A stretch of 39,043 bases of DNA from WRIS01 sp050945135 (GTDB lineage Bacteria > Actinomycetota > Coriobacteriia > Coriobacteriales > Eggerthellaceae), in the NCBI GenBank assembly GCA_050945135.1, contig JBMNSJ010000017.1, forward strand, positions 1-39,043, in the 5' to 3' direction. The position numbers and the translations under genes are program-made. The notes beneath the pieces are model-generated. The model made no database searches, had not been told where the DNA came from, and was given only the letters and a program-made list of their open reading frames with translations. Of the stretch, positions 31,469-39,043 are shown piece by piece. The number at the start of each line of letters is the position of its first letter. Positions within the stretch are counted from its first letter, which is position 1.

Positions 31469-34039
31469 ATGAAAGAATACAACCCACATGAGATAGAACC
31501 GCGTAAGCAAAAGGAATGGGAAGAAATCGGGCTCGATAAGGTGAGCGAAGATTCATCCAAGCCCAAAAAATACGTGCTTGAAATGTTCCCTTATCCATCA
31601 GGTGATATCCATATGGGGCACGTGCGAAATTACGCAATCGGAGATGTTATCGCACGCTATGCGAAAATGCGCGGCTTCGATGTTTTGCATCCAATGGGCT
31701 GGGATGCCTTTGGCTTGCCCGCAGAAAACGCGGCAATTCAAAACAGCAGTCATCCTGCTACCTGGACCTATGCAAATATTGAGACCCAAAAAGAGTCCTG
31801 CAAGCGCATGGGTTTTTCATATGACTGGGATCGCACGGTTATCGCATGCGATCAGAACTATTACCACTGGGGCCAGTGGATATTTCTAAAGATGTGGGAG
31901 AAGGGCCTGGTCGAGCGCAAAAGCTCTCCGGTAAACTGGTGCCCAAATTGTGCCACCGTCTTGGCTAACGAGCAGGTTATCAGCGGAGAATGCTGGCGTT
32001 GTCATGGCACAGTTGAGAAGCGCGAGCTTGAGCAGTGGTACTACAAAATCACCGAATATGCTCAAGAGCTACTCGATGATCTTGATGGACTTACTGGGTG
32101 GCCAGAGCGTGTTAAGCAGATGCAGGCAAACTGGATTGGACGCTCTGAGGGTGCTGAGGTGGATTTCGTCCTCTGCGACCAGCAAGGAAACGCTCCTGTT
32201 AATCCTTCTGAGGATGACACTATCACCGTATTCACCACGCGTCCCGATACTTTGTTTGGCTGCAGCTTCTTTTTGCTTGCGCCTGAGTATCCAGGTTTAC
32301 TTGATTTGGTTAAGGGCAGTGCATACGAGCAGGATGTTCGCGATTTGATATCTGCCACCGAAAAAATTAGTGCCGTAGAGCGCTCGCAAGGCGATTTCGA
32401 TAAGCACGGAACTTTCACTGGTCGTTATGTAATTAACCCAATCAATGGTGAAAAGGTGCCTGTGTGGGTTGCCGATTACATTGTTGCCGATTATGGAACC
32501 GGTGCGGTTATGGCTGTTCCCTGTGGTGACCAGCGCGATTTCGAATTTGCACGCAAATACGATCTTCCAATCATTCCTATTATTTTGCCAGAGAGTGATC
32601 CTTTATATCCCGAGCTCGCGGGGGTAGAAAAGCGCGTTCGCACCACGGTTGATTGGGAAGAATCCTTCGAAGCTGAAGGTATTATGGTTCAATCCGGAAA
32701 GTATACCGGTATGGTTGGCGGTAAAGATTCACCAGCTTCAGCTGCAATTCTTGCCGATTTGGAAGCAGCAAAAAAGGGCAAGGCTGCTATTAACTTCCGT
32801 CTGCGCGATTGGCTTATTTCGCGTCAACGTTATTGGGGCAACCCTATTCCTGCAAGCTATTGTGATAGCTGTGGGCTTGTTCCTGTTCCTGAGGCAGATC
32901 TTCCGGTGGTGCTCCCTCTCGACCTCGATATTACCAAGGGCGAGACGCTTGTCGATCACAAGGAATTCTATGAGTGTAGCTGTCCTGTGTGTGGCGGCCC
33001 GGCTCATCGCGAGACCGATACCATGGACACCTTCACAGATTCGTCTTGGTACTATATGCGCTACACCGATCCGCATAATGACCAGGCTCCTTTTGCTACC
33101 GACAAGGTGAATCGCTGGATGCCAGTTGATCAGTATATTGGCGGTATCGAGCATGCAATTTTGCACTTGTTGTACTCACGCTTCTTTGTAAAAGTACTTC
33201 GTGATATTGGGCTGGTAGATTTTAATGAGCCCTTTGAAAACCTTCTCACGCAGGGAATGGTTAAGCTTGACGGCGAGACCATGTCAAAGTCGAAAGGCAA
33301 CACCGTTGCTCCTGAAGACATGGTTGCGGAATATGGTGCTGATGCCGTACGTACTTTTATCCTCTTCATGGCTCCGCCTGACAAAGATCTTGAGTGGGAA
33401 GAAGATGGACTCGCAGGAATTTATCGTTTCTTGAACCGTGTTTGGAGACAGGTGCACGATCTGGTGGGCAAAGCTGATAGCGATACCTTATTCCAGGAAG
33501 GTGCCACCCAAGAACAAGGTGCTGAAGCTGCCAAGCTTCTTTCGCGCGAACGACATCGCGTGGTAGGTAAAGTAGTTGATGATTTCGAGCGCAATAACTT
33601 CAATACAGCGCTTGCCGCCATTATGGAGCTCTCGAATACAAGTGGTGATTTCCTGCGTAAGGTTTCGGCAGAAGAGCGGATGGAGTGTCCAGAGTATTCT
33701 GCAATCGGACGTGATGTTGCAGAGGTTCTTGTGAAGCTACTTGCGCCAATGGCTCCTCATTGGGCTGACGAGTTGTGGCAAACCACGCTCGAGGGTAAGG
33801 GCTCAATACACCAGCAAAGCTGGCCAAGCTTTGATCCAGAGCTTGCTAAAGCAGATGAGGTCGAACTCGCTGTTCAGGTGAATGGCAAAGTGAAGGCGCG
33901 CATTACCGTTGCTGCAGATGCGAATGAAGAGCAGATTACCCAGATAGCGCATGAAGCTATTGCCTCCGCCCTTGATAACCAGGAGATAAAAAAGACCATT
34001 GTCATCCCTGGCCGTTTGGTGAATATCGTCGCAAAATAG
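31469..34039 (+). CDS. leuS: Leucyl-tRNA synthetase
   Basis: Class I aminoacyl-tRNA synthetase charging tRNA-Leu. 856 aa, normal length. The HIGH motif is H48-M-G-H51. Zinc-type Cys clusters lie near 157-175 (C-P-N-C, C-W-R-C) and near 472-508. The editing domain lies about 220-420, with T-T-R-P-D-T-L-F near 250. The KMSKS loop near 605 reads T-M-S-K-S-K-G-N, with Thr for the first Lys. The C-terminal anticodon and tail domains are complete (ending IPGRLVNIV). It is probably monocistronic. Confidence 0.98.
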   Translation: MKEYNPHEIEPRKQKEWEEIGLDKVSEDSSKPKKYVLEMFPYPSGDIHMGHVRNYAIGDVIARYAKMRGFDVLHPMGWDAFGLPAENAAIQNSSHPATWTYANIETQKESCKRMGFSYDWDRTVIACDQNYYHWGQWIFLKMWEKGLVERKSSPVNWCPNCATVLANEQVISGECWRCHGTVEKRELEQWYYKITEYAQELLDDLDGLTGWPERVKQMQANWIGRSEGAEVDFVLCDQQGNAPVNPSEDDTITVFTTRPDTLFGCSFFLLAPEYPGLLDLVKGSAYEQDVRDLISATEKISAVERSQGDFDKHGTFTGRYVINPINGEKVPVWVADYIVADYGTGAVMAVPCGDQRDFEFARKYDLPIIPIILPESDPLYPELAGVEKRVRTTVDWEESFEAEGIMVQSGKYTGMVGGKDSPASAAILADLEAAKKGKAAINFRLRDWLISRQRYWGNPIPASYCDSCGLVPVPEADLPVVLPLDLDITKGETLVDHKEFYECSCPVCGGPAHRETDTMDTFTDSSWYYMRYTDPHNDQAPFATDKVNRWMPVDQYIGGIEHAILHLLYSRFFVKVLRDIGLVDFNEPFENLLTQGMVKLDGETMSKSKGNTVAPEDMVAEYGADAVRTFILFMAPPDKDLEWEEDGLAGIYRFLNRVWRQVHDLVGKADSDTLFQEGATQEQGAEAAKLLSRERHRVVGKVVDDFERNNFNTALAAIMELSNTSGDFLRKVSAEERMECPEYSAIGRDVAEVLVKLLAPMAPHWADELWQTTLEGKGSIHQQSWPSFDPELAKADEVELAVQVNGKVKARITVAADANEEQITQIAHEAIASALDNQEIKKTIVIPGRLVNIVAK

Positions 34040-34056
34040 CACGTTTTCGAAATGCT

Positions 34057-34079
34057 GCTCGCGGTGTACGTCCGCGAGC
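34057..34079. terminator. Hairpin between convergent leuS and the YgjP-like gene
   Basis: GCTCGCGG (34057-34064) and CCGCGAGC (34072-34079), perfect 8-bp GC stem with a 7-base loop. It lies between two converging stop codons, so it can serve both strands. No T-run. Confidence 0.65.
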
Positions 34080-34092
34080 CTTGCTTGACGTG

Positions 34093-34878
34093 TTACTGTT
34101 GAGCGAAGGCGCTATTTGGATCTTCGAGTATGCTCTTAAACCGTGGCCAGTTAGGCAATCCGCGCTCTAGCACGGCATGTCGAGCCTCTTCGCTTATATC
34201 TGGGCAATACACCCGGATCATCTCTAACAAGAAGGCGTATACAACGCAATCAGGTGGGTAGGCAATGAGGCGCTCAGACACAGATATAGTGTCTTGGTTT
34301 TGATTGATTTTTACCCAGGTATCTCTCATCGGTCGGCAGACTACGTTTTTTGGCACATCAAACTCTAGGGCGGCTCGACTACGGCTCTGCTTCATCAGTT
34401 CGTGCATGTTACGAATCATGATGGGTTTGGCAAAAGAGAGAAAAGCCAGACGACTTTGATCGTAATCTTTGGTTTGCATAACGTAGAGGTTGATGACGCT
34501 AACCTCCGTTTGTGCATTGGCCTTTACCTTGACACGCCCGCGACTTTCCCCAGATACAGAACGGGGTTTGGGGAGGGGATAGACGCGCAACATGAAAGGA
34601 CGTCCAAAAAGATGAACAACATCTCCCGTCTGATAGTGACATCTCAGTGAAGACGATTTTTCAAAACGCTTCAGCATTTCTGCCCGGAGCTCACGTATCA
34701 CTTCAATCCAATGCGTAATGAATTGCGTAATCTCTTCGGGCTTTTTATCAAGGGGGGCAACAAGGTAGGGCATGGCGTCGGGAGGTTGGAGCGCGAGGTA
34801 GGTTTCGTGCGTGGGTTGGCGCAAGATAGGTGCCTTTAAGCCGTCGAACTCGATATTCTCGGTGATGTTTTCTGCCAT
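34093..34878 (-). CDS. YgjP-like (DUF45) protein that has lost its zinc site
   Basis: 261 aa from ATG 34878, chosen because GAGGCGG lies about 8 bases upstream; an in-frame ATG at 34893 adds 5 residues. The segment H-Y-Q-T-G-D-V-V-H-L-F-G-R-P-F-M-L-R-V resembles the start of YgjP/SprT-like metallopeptidases. The later helix order and the C-R-P-M-R-D-T-W segment also follow that family. Where those enzymes have HExxH, this protein reads L-L-E-M-I-R, and the WGSC-like segment is W-V-K-I-N. It should therefore be catalytically dead or misassigned. Family assignment is by eye only. Confidence 0.6.
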   Translation of the reverse strand: MAENITENIEFDGLKAPILRQPTHETYLALQPPDAMPYLVAPLDKKPEEITQFITHWIEVIRELRAEMLKRFEKSSSLRCHYQTGDVVHLFGRPFMLRVYPLPKPRSVSGESRGRVKVKANAQTEVSVINLYVMQTKDYDQSRLAFLSFAKPIMIRNMHELMKQSRSRAALEFDVPKNVVCRPMRDTWVKINQNQDTISVSERLIAYPPDCVVYAFLLEMIRVYCPDISEEARHAVLERGLPNWPRFKSILEDPNSAFAQQ

Positions 34879-35001
34879 GATATACCGCCTCATATTTGGA
34901 GACCTTTATTATACGCTAGTACAATCTCTGTTTAGGTTATGGAATAGCTGTTCTCTTTCCATAGGGGAAATAGCCAGGTGCGGGGGTAAGCTCAGCTGTT
35001 T

Positions 35002-35010
35002 TGCTATCAT
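35002..35010 (+). promoter_or_regulatory. Extended -10 element placed for a leaderless transcript
   Basis: TG-C-TATCAT ends at 35010, and ATG 35018 begins 8 bases later, where transcription itself should start. No ribosome-binding site precedes that ATG, which fits leaderless translation. Confidence 0.4.
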
Positions 35011-35017
35011 CAAAGAC

Positions 35018-35701
35018 ATGTCAGCACGCTCGAAACATAGCTTCGCTAAGTATTTTCTGCTTACCCTCCTTGCGCTTATAGTTTTGGCGGTACTGTCTGT
35101 GGGCGCAACAAATGCCATCGTTGTCAACACGGGTGGGAGTAAGATTGTGGAGGCAGAAGAGGCTTCCAGCCACGATGCTCAGTGCATTCTCGTACTGGGC
35201 GCTTCAGTTCTCTCTGACGGAACACCCTCACCTATATTGCAAGATAGATTAGACAAAGGAATTGAGCTCTATTTTGCAGGCCTTGCCCCAAAAATGATTA
35301 TGAGCGGCGATAACGGAAGTATTACCTACAATGAAGTTCAAGCCATGAAAAACTATGCAGTGTCTCAAGGAGTTCCTAGTGAGGACATCTTCTGTGACCA
35401 CGCAGGATTTTCTACCTATGAATCAATGTATCGCGCGAAAAGCATCTTTGGTGTTGAGCGCATGATTGTGGTTACGCAAAGCTATCATCTTTATCGAGCG
35501 GTCTATGTTGCAAACGGGCTTGATATCGATACCTTGGGTGTTGCGAGTGATTATCGAAGCTATAGCAACCAGCTACAATTTGAGCTACGTGAAATACCAG
35601 CTCGGACCAAGGATTTCGTGCAAACTTTGTTTAAGGTGCCTTTTGTCTTTGATGGAGAGGCAATCGATCTTAATCAGTCCGGCGATATCACCGAAGGCTA
35701 G
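35018..35701 (+). CDS. SanA/YdcF-family (DUF218) membrane-anchored protein
   Basis: 227 aa from ATG 35018. One N-terminal membrane helix (about 12-33) follows a basic start. The DUF218 domain begins with C-I-L-V-L-G-A-S-V-L-S-D-G-T-P-S near 58-73. It continues D-R-L-D-K-G-I-E-L-Y, M-S-G-D-N-G, E-V-Q-A-M-K-N-Y-A and V-T-Q-S-Y-H-L-Y-R-A, the typical order for SanA-type proteins linked to envelope barrier function. The frame is open back to 34811, but only overlaps the opposite gene. Confidence 0.88.
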   Translation: MSARSKHSFAKYFLLTLLALIVLAVLSVGATNAIVVNTGGSKIVEAEEASSHDAQCILVLGASVLSDGTPSPILQDRLDKGIELYFAGLAPKMIMSGDNGSITYNEVQAMKNYAVSQGVPSEDIFCDHAGFSTYESMYRAKSIFGVERMIVVTQSYHLYRAVYVANGLDIDTLGVASDYRSYSNQLQFELREIPARTKDFVQTLFKVPFVFDGEAIDLNQSGDITEG

Positions 35702-35739
35702 CGTTTCAGAGTTTCCCCTCACGTATTCATTCAATCTTT

Positions 35740-35776
35740 CCCCAATAAAGTTTATGTATGCTTATCAGGGGTTTTT
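35740..35776 (+). terminator. Probable terminator after the SanA-like gene
   Basis: CCCC (35740-35743) pairs with GGGG (35768-35771) and an inner AAG/CTT pairing closes a 10-base loop. TTTTT follows at 35772-35776. The stem has mismatches. Confidence 0.45.
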
Positions 35777-35895
35777 GGAGTTTTTGTAGAACCTAGGCGC
35801 TACGAGGCGTACAATAGGGGTAACCAAGACGAGAGACGCGCTAAAGACAGCACGTAGAACCCCATACCATAGAGCATGTGAGGAGCGAAAAGCCT

Positions 35896-36414
35896 ATGTT
35901 TGAAGTCGGATGCACAGTATTATATGGAAATGAAGGCGTATGCACGGTGAAAGATATCACCAGCAAGGAAATGGGGGGATCGCTGCGCAAGTACTATGTG
36001 CTTGAGCCGGTGTATCAGCGAAAAACGACGGTTTTTGTTCCTGTCGATAATGAAAGACTTGCCTCAAAAATGAGGAATATTGTTACCTCAGACGAGATTT
36101 CGTCTATTCTTGCGGCGGTTCCAACAAAAACAATTCCCTGGATAGCCGACCACGCTACTCGCAAAGAAGTGTACAAAGAAGCAATTACAAGAGGCGATTG
36201 CTGCGAGTTGCTCCGCATGTGCCTTACCCTACACAAGCGAAAAGATGAGCTCGCCGAGCAACGTAGAAAGCTGAGTGTAGCCGACGGGAATTTTTTGAAG
36301 AGTGCTGAAAAAATGGTGTTCGATGAGTTTGCTTCAGCTCTCCATATTCCACCTGAGCAGGTTCTTCCTATCATTCGAAGTCATTTCGAGTATGAGGATA
36401 AATCCAGCGTATAA
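35896..36414 (+). CDS. CarD-family RNA-polymerase-binding transcription regulator
   Basis: 172 aa from ATG 35896, with AGGAG 11 bases upstream; GTG 35878 is in frame but would consume that site. The N-terminal RNAP-interacting domain (about 1-62) reads M-F-E-V-G-C-T-V-L-Y-G-N-E-G-V-C-T-V, then Y-Y-V-L-E-P-V-Y and V-F-V-P-V-D-N. A helical C-terminal part (about 63-172) with L-R-M-C-L-T-L-H-K-R-K-D-E-L follows, as in CarD/CdnL proteins that stabilise promoter complexes. A TACAAT box at 35810-35815 may be its promoter. Coriobacteriia often have several CarD-like paralogues, so the regulon is unclear. Confidence 0.88.
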   Translation: MFEVGCTVLYGNEGVCTVKDITSKEMGGSLRKYYVLEPVYQRKTTVFVPVDNERLASKMRNIVTSDEISSILAAVPTKTIPWIADHATRKEVYKEAITRGDCCELLRMCLTLHKRKDELAEQRRKLSVADGNFLKSAEKMVFDEFASALHIPPEQVLPIIRSHFEYEDKSSV

Positions 36415-36501
36415 AGCTTTTCAAAACTTCATAGCCAGATTCTGATAAATATGGGAGCATGGAAATAATACTCTGCACTACAGAGGAGGGCAGTAACGCT
36501 C

Positions 36502-37155
36502 ATGGCAATGAAGCTCGTATTTCCTTATGGCGAAACAGAGCTCGAACATCTACGTGCGCGAGATAAGCAGCTTGGTTTTGCTATCGATACACTCGGTATG
36601 ATTGAGCGCGAAGTAGACCCCGATCTTTTTGCGAGTTTGGTAAAGAGCATTGTGGGGCAACAAATTTCGACAAAGGCACAGCTTACCATCTGGGCTCGTA
36701 TGAGAAATCTGCTTGGCGTAGTGAGCCCCGACACAATCGCGGTAGCTTCGATAGATCAGCTGCAAAGTTGTGGGATATCTTTTCGAAAAGCGAGCTATAT
36801 CAAAAGTGTTGCCGAAGAAGTATATTCGGGCAATCTTAATCTTTCGACGCTCGCCCACATGAGTGATGAGGAAGTGTGCCGTAAACTTTCAGCACTGAAA
36901 GGGGTTGGTGTTTGGACAGCAGAAATGCTCATGCTGTTCTCGATGCAGCATCCAGATGTTGTCAGCTATGGTGATCTGGCGATACTGCGAGGCATGCGTA
37001 TGCTGTATCATCATCGTAAAATAACACCGAAGCTCTTCGCAAAATATAAGCGTCGGTATTCACCCTATGGATCGGTGGCAAGCCTTTATCTCTGGGCAAT
37101 TGCAGGAGGATCTATCGAAGGAATGAAAGATTACGCCCCCAAGAAAAGGAGCTAA
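36502..37155 (+). CDS. DNA-3-methyladenine glycosylase II (AlkA-type HhH-GPD glycosylase)
   Basis: Base-excision repair enzyme removing alkylated bases. 217 aa, lacking the N-terminal AlkA domain of E. coli, as is common. S-I-V-G-Q-Q-I-S-T-K-A lies near 48-58. The helix-hairpin-helix L-K-G-V-G-V-W-T-A-E-M lies near 132-142. The catalytic Asp lies in S-Y-G-D-L-A-I-L-R-G near 155. GGAGGGC precedes the ATG; a second ATG two codons on is possible. One base separates it from the next gene, so they are coupled. Confidence 0.93.
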   Translation: MAMKLVFPYGETELEHLRARDKQLGFAIDTLGMIEREVDPDLFASLVKSIVGQQISTKAQLTIWARMRNLLGVVSPDTIAVASIDQLQSCGISFRKASYIKSVAEEVYSGNLNLSTLAHMSDEEVCRKLSALKGVGVWTAEMLMLFSMQHPDVVSYGDLAILRGMRMLYHHRKITPKLFAKYKRRYSPYGSVASLYLWAIAGGSIEGMKDYAPKKRS

Positions 37156-37156
37156 T

Positions 37157-38761
37157 ATGCGCAAGATATTCACTAACGCAAAGGTTTATACTGCAGCAAA
37201 TTCGTCACATGCAGAGGCTTTCGTCGTAGGGGAAAATCGTTTTCTTTTCGTTGGGTCAAATGAAGAGGTGCAAAGCTTCGTTCGCGACGTAGACGAAGTG
37301 GTCGATCTTCAAGGAGCGCGCGTCATTCCTGGAATGATTGATACACATTGCCATTATCTTGCCATCTGCGCTGCTAACATGGGCTCGCAAATTGCTATAT
37401 CGGAAGAGGCTAGCCACGAAGAAGTGCTCGAGCAGTTTCGACGTGTTGCGGAAGAAAATAGCATTGATGAGCTTCCGCTTATATCGGGTATCGGTTACGG
37501 AATACACTGCAAACCAACAGCTGCCGAGTTAGATCGTGCGGTTTCAGATAGACCAGTTCTGCTGCTTGACTCTGGTGGACATAGTGGCTGGATGAACTCG
37601 AAGATGATAGAGCTAGCGGGTATCGACAAGACGACTCCCGATCCAAAGCCGGGCGCAAGCTTTTTCGCTCGCGACGAAAATGGCGTTCCAACTGGGCAGA
37701 TTGTTGAAGTTGAAGCCATGGTCTATGTTCAAAGTAAAACAGGACTAGCAAACACAAAAAATTTAGCAGACCTGTGGCCGCACATGACCAAGACTCTTCA
37801 TTCGCTAGGTTATGTCGCGGCTTATGATGCAGGTATCTTGTTTTTGAGCGAGCGAGAGGCTCTCGAGATACTTAGTTCTCAAGATTCAACAATACAGCTA
37901 TTTACCTCTTTCTACTTTAACGGAAAGCGTCCTGTCGACGAGTTTCTATCTGAGATGCTTGATCTTCGTGCGCGCTATGCAAATGATTGGATTCATCCAG
38001 CAACGCTCAAAATGTTTAAAGATGGCACGCTCGAAGTATTTTCGGCATTGATGTATGAAGAGTATTGCGCTCCTGGTTCGGGGAAGGGAGAAGAAATGCT
38101 TTCATCAGAGCTCACGCTTGCCATGGCGAAGGCCGCTGCCGAGAATGGATTTAACGTGCATGTCCATGCAATTGGTGATAGAGCGATAGATGAGACACTC
38201 GATGTGTTTGATGTGCTTGGACATATTGAAGGAACGAAAACTATGGCTCATGTGCAGGTACTGCCAGAAAAGGGAGTCGAGCGTTTTACTGCATGCGGAG
38301 ATGTTTTCTATCAGACAACTCCTGTGTGGCTTCATCGCGATGAGTTTACCTATGAGGTTCTCGGAGAGCCGCGTTATAGCAGACAGATGCCCTTACGGTC
38401 TTTGGCAGAGAATGGGGTAGTGCTGTGCTTTGGAAGTGATGCTCCGGTGAGTGGAGGAGCGCGCGGCATGGATCCATTTCTAAATATGTATAGCGCAGTG
38501 TGCCGAGGGGTTGATTCGGAGACTTTCATTCCGCCCTTATCTGAGGGTATTAGCATTGAAGCCAGCATTGATGCCTACACCATTAATGCTGCAGCTCAAC
38601 TAAAAGCGGAGGAGGAGATTGGGAGTATTGAAGCGGGCAAAAAAGCCAATTTTGTCGTTTTGAATCAAGACATACTAGAAATTGATTCGGTAGACATTAA
38701 AACGGTGAAGCCCCGCTCTACCTGGTCTGAAGGTGTCTGTGTGTTTCGCAGCAACGAGTGA
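37157..38761 (+). CDS. YtcJ-type amidohydrolase (Amidohydro_3 family)
   Basis: Metal-dependent hydrolase, 534 aa. It starts with the beta-sandwich segment I-F-T-N-A-K-V-Y-T, then I-P-G-M-I-D-T-H-C-H (HxH near 64-66). D-S-G-G-H-S-G-W-M-N lies near 138. L-K-M-F-K-D-G-T-L-E near 282 supplies the metal Lys. V-H-V-H-A-I-G-D-R-A near 335, H-V-Q near 364, and F-G-S-D-A-P-V near 427 supply further ligands. The family acts on N-acyl, carbamoyl or amide bonds, and members are rarely characterised. The ATG follows AAGGAG in the end of the glycosylase gene. Confidence 0.92.
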   Translation: MRKIFTNAKVYTAANSSHAEAFVVGENRFLFVGSNEEVQSFVRDVDEVVDLQGARVIPGMIDTHCHYLAICAANMGSQIAISEEASHEEVLEQFRRVAEENSIDELPLISGIGYGIHCKPTAAELDRAVSDRPVLLLDSGGHSGWMNSKMIELAGIDKTTPDPKPGASFFARDENGVPTGQIVEVEAMVYVQSKTGLANTKNLADLWPHMTKTLHSLGYVAAYDAGILFLSEREALEILSSQDSTIQLFTSFYFNGKRPVDEFLSEMLDLRARYANDWIHPATLKMFKDGTLEVFSALMYEEYCAPGSGKGEEMLSSELTLAMAKAAAENGFNVHVHAIGDRAIDETLDVFDVLGHIEGTKTMAHVQVLPEKGVERFTACGDVFYQTTPVWLHRDEFTYEVLGEPRYSRQMPLRSLAENGVVLCFGSDAPVSGGARGMDPFLNMYSAVCRGVDSETFIPPLSEGISIEASIDAYTINAAAQLKAEEEIGSIEAGKKANFVVLNQDILEIDSVDIKTVKPRSTWSEGVCVFRSNE

Positions 38762-38785
38762 GAACGTGCCGAAAACGGTTGGTGA

Positions 38786-38947
38786 ATGACCGGTAGTGCT
38801 CACTCGAACGAATTACCTCGCTCGAACAAATCAAAGCAGAAAGCCGTGAATCAAAGTCAGATTGGACGTTTTGTGGTTGATGGGTCTAGGGAGAGTACGC
38901 CGCGTTCTACAAAATGGGGTTATAGGAAAAAATGTGTTGATGACTAG
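38786..38947 (+). CDS. Possible 53-residue basic hypothetical protein
   Basis: An open frame from ATG 38786 to TAG 38945-38947 with a plausible composition: Ser/Asn/Lys/Arg rich, middle Q-I-G-R-F-V-V-D-G-S-R-E, ending K-W-G-Y-R-K-K-C-V-D-D. The upstream GGTTGGTG is a weak ribosome-binding site. A strong hairpin follows 10 bases after the stop, as expected after a gene. I do not recognise it and it may be chance. Confidence 0.35.
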   Translation: MTGSAHSNELPRSNKSKQKAVNQSQIGRFVVDGSRESTPRSTKWGYRKKCVDD

Positions 38948-38957
38948 TCCCAATCAT

Positions 38958-39003
38958 GACGCCATGGATCTGAGGTGTGAAACTCACTCCAGACTATGGC
39001 GTC
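38958..39003 (+). terminator. Long imperfect hairpin at the right end
   Basis: GACGCCAT (38958-38965) pairs with ATGGCGTC (38996-39003). TCTG pairs with CAGA, and GTG with CAC, around a 7-base loop (38978-38984). About 15 pairs in 46 nt. No T-run follows (TCCCCATTGAGGG), so it may be a terminator without U-tract, or part of a larger element cut by the window edge. Confidence 0.45.
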
Positions 39004-39043
39004 TCCCCATTGAGGGATGCTTTCATATGTTCGTTCTGAATAT

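Noticed and set aside
38801..38836. Two direct CTCGAAC repeats resembling SOS-box half-sites
   Set aside because: Actinobacterial LexA sites need an inverted GTTCG partner four bases away; only direct repeats are present.

Overview
The window reads as ordinary chromosome of a low-to-mid GC, anaerobic actinobacterium, most likely class Coriobacteriia (Eggerthella/Slackia/Cryptobacterium-like). Pointers are a CarD-family regulator, a MurT/GatD lipid II amidation pair, one polypeptide joining TsaB, RimI and TsaD, rubrerythrin, HypA/HypB nickel chaperones, a clostridial-style FolD, a small SRP RNA, and frequent GTG/TTG starts. This placement rests on gene content and family knowledge; no database search was possible. 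About 30 protein genes are supported. Two RNA loci stand out: a certain SRP RNA and a strong structured-RNA candidate. I see no tRNA, rRNA, CRISPR array, prophage or intact insertion sequence.

Layout. 1-4 kb: folate C1 (tail of an unidentified gene, then folD) followed by the t6A tRNA-modification genes tsaE and tsaB-rimI-tsaD. 4.1-6.6 kb: menG (minus) divergent from an amidohydrolase that may be the aminofutalosine deaminase of menaquinone synthesis, plus a small membrane protein. 6.8-9.6 kb: Tat translocase (TatA/B-like, TatC) followed by hypA-hypB, which fits export of nickel or redox enzymes. 9.9-12.8 kb: nadE and a NarL-type two-component pair. 12.8-15 kb: CIRCE-controlled groES-groEL, then a 380-nt gene-free stretch of hairpins and a degenerate ~48-nt repeat array. 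15.4-18.4 kb: TrmH-family RNA methyltransferase, an FTR-beta-like Fe-S mini-protein, a CNNM/CorC-type membrane protein and a frameshifted membrane protein (minus). 18.4-19 kb: a 600-nt gap with two short palindromes around a candidate structured RNA. 19-22.7 kb: cell-wall block murT-gatD-LCP. 22.8-26.7 kb: ffs-dedA-dnaX-ebfC-recR. 26.7-27.3 kb: gene-free, with a 117-bp inverted-repeat element. 27.3-34 kb: rubrerythrin (minus), M18 aminopeptidase, guaB, leuS. 34-38.8 kb: a YgjP-like protein without its zinc site, a SanA/YdcF-like protein, CarD, an AlkA-type glycosylase and a YtcJ-type amidohydrolase. The right end has a possible 53-codon gene followed by a strong hairpin.

Most genes are housekeeping. 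The least explained signals are non-coding: the structured RNA before murT-gatD with two mutually exclusive folds, the repeats and switch-like hairpins after groEL, and the 117-bp inverted-repeat element after recR. Next come conserved families that have lost expected residues: FolD without its cyclohydrolase Lys/Gln, an FTR-like protein with CAC in place of CHC, a YgjP-like protein without HExxH, and an amidohydrolase without the HxxE Glu.
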